Shown here: piece after piece, positions 63,318 to 64,000 of the stretch
How the letters are laid out: every line of letters begins with the position of its first letter
Position numbering within the stretch: the stretch's first letter is position 1
Source: Candidatus Nanopelagicales bacterium
GTDB lineage: Bacteria; Actinomycetota; Actinomycetes; S36-B12
Assembly (NCBI GenBank): GCA_030827125.1
Contig: JAURFD010000001.1
Coordinates: 124,001 to 188,000, forward strand
Reading direction: 5' to 3'
Length of the DNA stretch: 64,000 nucleotides
Translations under genes and position numbers: made by a program
Notes under the pieces: model-generated
Told to the model about the DNA's origin: nothing
Databases searched by the model: none
What the model saw: the letters and a program-made list of their open reading frames with translations, nothing else

Positions 63318-64000
63318 GTGACCGAACGACCGCTGCGCGTGCTCGTGATCTTCGGTGGCCGCAGTAGCGAGCATGAGATCTCCTGTCTCAGTGCCGCGGG
63401 GGTGCTGCGTGCGCTGGATCGCACTCGCTACGACGTACGCGCGGTGGGCATCTTGCCGGACGGTCGGTGGGTCAGCGCCCCGGACGATCCAGAACTCATC
63501 ACCGCGGCGCCTGGTCAGGCGCTCCCCAGCGTCCCGGAATCGGGTGAGCACGCCGTGCTATTGCCGGAGCCGCTGGGCACCCGTGGGATCGCCGAAGCGG
63601 TCGCCAACGTCGACGTCATCTTCCCGGTGCTTCATGGACCTTGGGGTGAGGATGGCACGATTCAAGGGCTGCTTGAGATGGCCGGGGTCCCCTATGTCGG
63701 ATCGGGTGTCTTTGCGTCCGCCGCGGCCATGGACAAGGGCCACATGAAGGCAATGCTGGCGCACGCGGGATTGCCGGTGGGGGACTACGTCATGGTGACG
63801 CCGCGCGATCGTGCGCGCGGAGTTGACCTGGCTGCGCGGCTGCGGCATTTGGCGTTGCCATGGTTCGTGAAGCCAGCGCGTGCGGGGTCCTCGGTGGGGA
63901 TCACTCGCGTGGTGGATGCCGCGCGAGTGCAGGAGGCGTTCGACGAGGCCGTGCGCTGGGATCCGCGCGTCATCGTTGAAGCGGGCGTGATCGGCGCCCG
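63318..64000 (+). CDS. ddlA: D-alanine--D-alanine ligase, N-terminal part (runs off window)
   Basis: The first 227 codons are present and open to the edge. VLVIFGGRSSEHEISCLSA is the Ddl N-terminal signature; PVLHGPWGEDGTIQGLLEMAGVPYVGSGV and MDKGHMKAML follow, then the ATP-grasp segment FVKPARAGSSVGITRV. It makes the D-Ala-D-Ala dipeptide of peptidoglycan. Order gpsA-ddlA matches mycobacteria. Confidence 0.95.
   Translation, partial: MTERPLRVLVIFGGRSSEHEISCLSAAGVLRALDRTRYDVRAVGILPDGRWVSAPDDPELITAAPGQALPSVPESGEHAVLLPEPLGTRGIAEAVANVDVIFPVLHGPWGEDGTIQGLLEMAGVPYVGSGVFASAAAMDKGHMKAMLAHAGLPVGDYVMVTPRDRARGVDLAARLRHLALPWFVKPARAGSSVGITRVVDAARVQEAFDEAVRWDPRVIVEAGVIGA

Overview
The window is a dense, high-GC chromosomal stretch from an actinobacterium (Actinomycetota). 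The evidence is the gene content: the GlgE alpha-glucan pathway, a GT4/GH57/methyltransferase set like the mycobacterial methylglucose lipopolysaccharide (MGLP) genes, GatCAB, a CofC/FbiD coenzyme F420 enzyme, HU with a Lys/Ala-rich tail, and an NdgR-type IclR regulator beside leuCD. Many genes also have a TANNNT -10 box 6-8 nt before the start codon, the signature of leaderless mRNA. From memory of the M. tuberculosis map, 1-9.2 kb corresponds to Rv1323-Rv1328 and 11.4-64 kb broadly to Rv3039c-Rv2981c. Genus cannot be fixed from the sequence alone. I see no CRISPR, transposase, phage gene or rRNA.

Layout. 1-1.9 kb: thiolase tail, meaB, thioredoxin/TPR protein. 1.9-11.3 kb: alpha-glucan block (glgB, glgE, glgP, glgX). 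11.4-17.4 kb: enoyl-CoA hydratase, methyltransferase, acyltransferase, then GT4, GH57 and methyltransferase on the opposite strand. 17.6-28.2 kb: housekeeping run etfBA, cysteine desulfurase, mnmA, MetE-like, ligA, gatCAB. 28.2-39 kb: a more variable region with a lipoprotein sugar dehydrogenase, a 2-hydroxyacid dehydrogenase, ilvD, an FAH-family enzyme, a minus-strand operon (sulfurtransferase, Gfo/Idh dehydrogenase, D-apionate-lactonase-like protein, SDR) and a second, diverged IlvD. 39-59 kb: branched-chain amino acid and serine genes (ilvBN, ilvC, serA, leuA, leuB, ilvE, cimA, leuCD), interrupted by a permuted photolyase-like protein with its DUF2256 partner, gltX, tRNA-Gln, tRNA-Glu and an IclR regulator. 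59-64 kb: hup, cofC, plsC, gpsA, a PLP trans-sulfuration enzyme and the start of ddlA.

Regulation. Three branched-chain genes carry short leaderless leader peptides rich in the codons of their end product: Ile-Leu-Val-Val before ilvB, Leu-Leu-Leu before leuA and Ile-Ile-Ile before cimA. Each is followed by competing hairpins, so ribosome-mediated attenuation is likely. leuCD instead faces the IclR regulator across a 63-bp operator region.

The most unusual points are: the 32.8-39 kb set, which could form an oxidative route for apiose or a similar branched sugar that uses an IlvD paralogue (the IlvD substrate is the deoxy analogue of apionate); the three attenuators; a histone-like Lys/Ala tail on GlgE resembling the one on HU; a domain-permuted photolyase; and several long intergenic palindromes, two of which belong to one sequence family.
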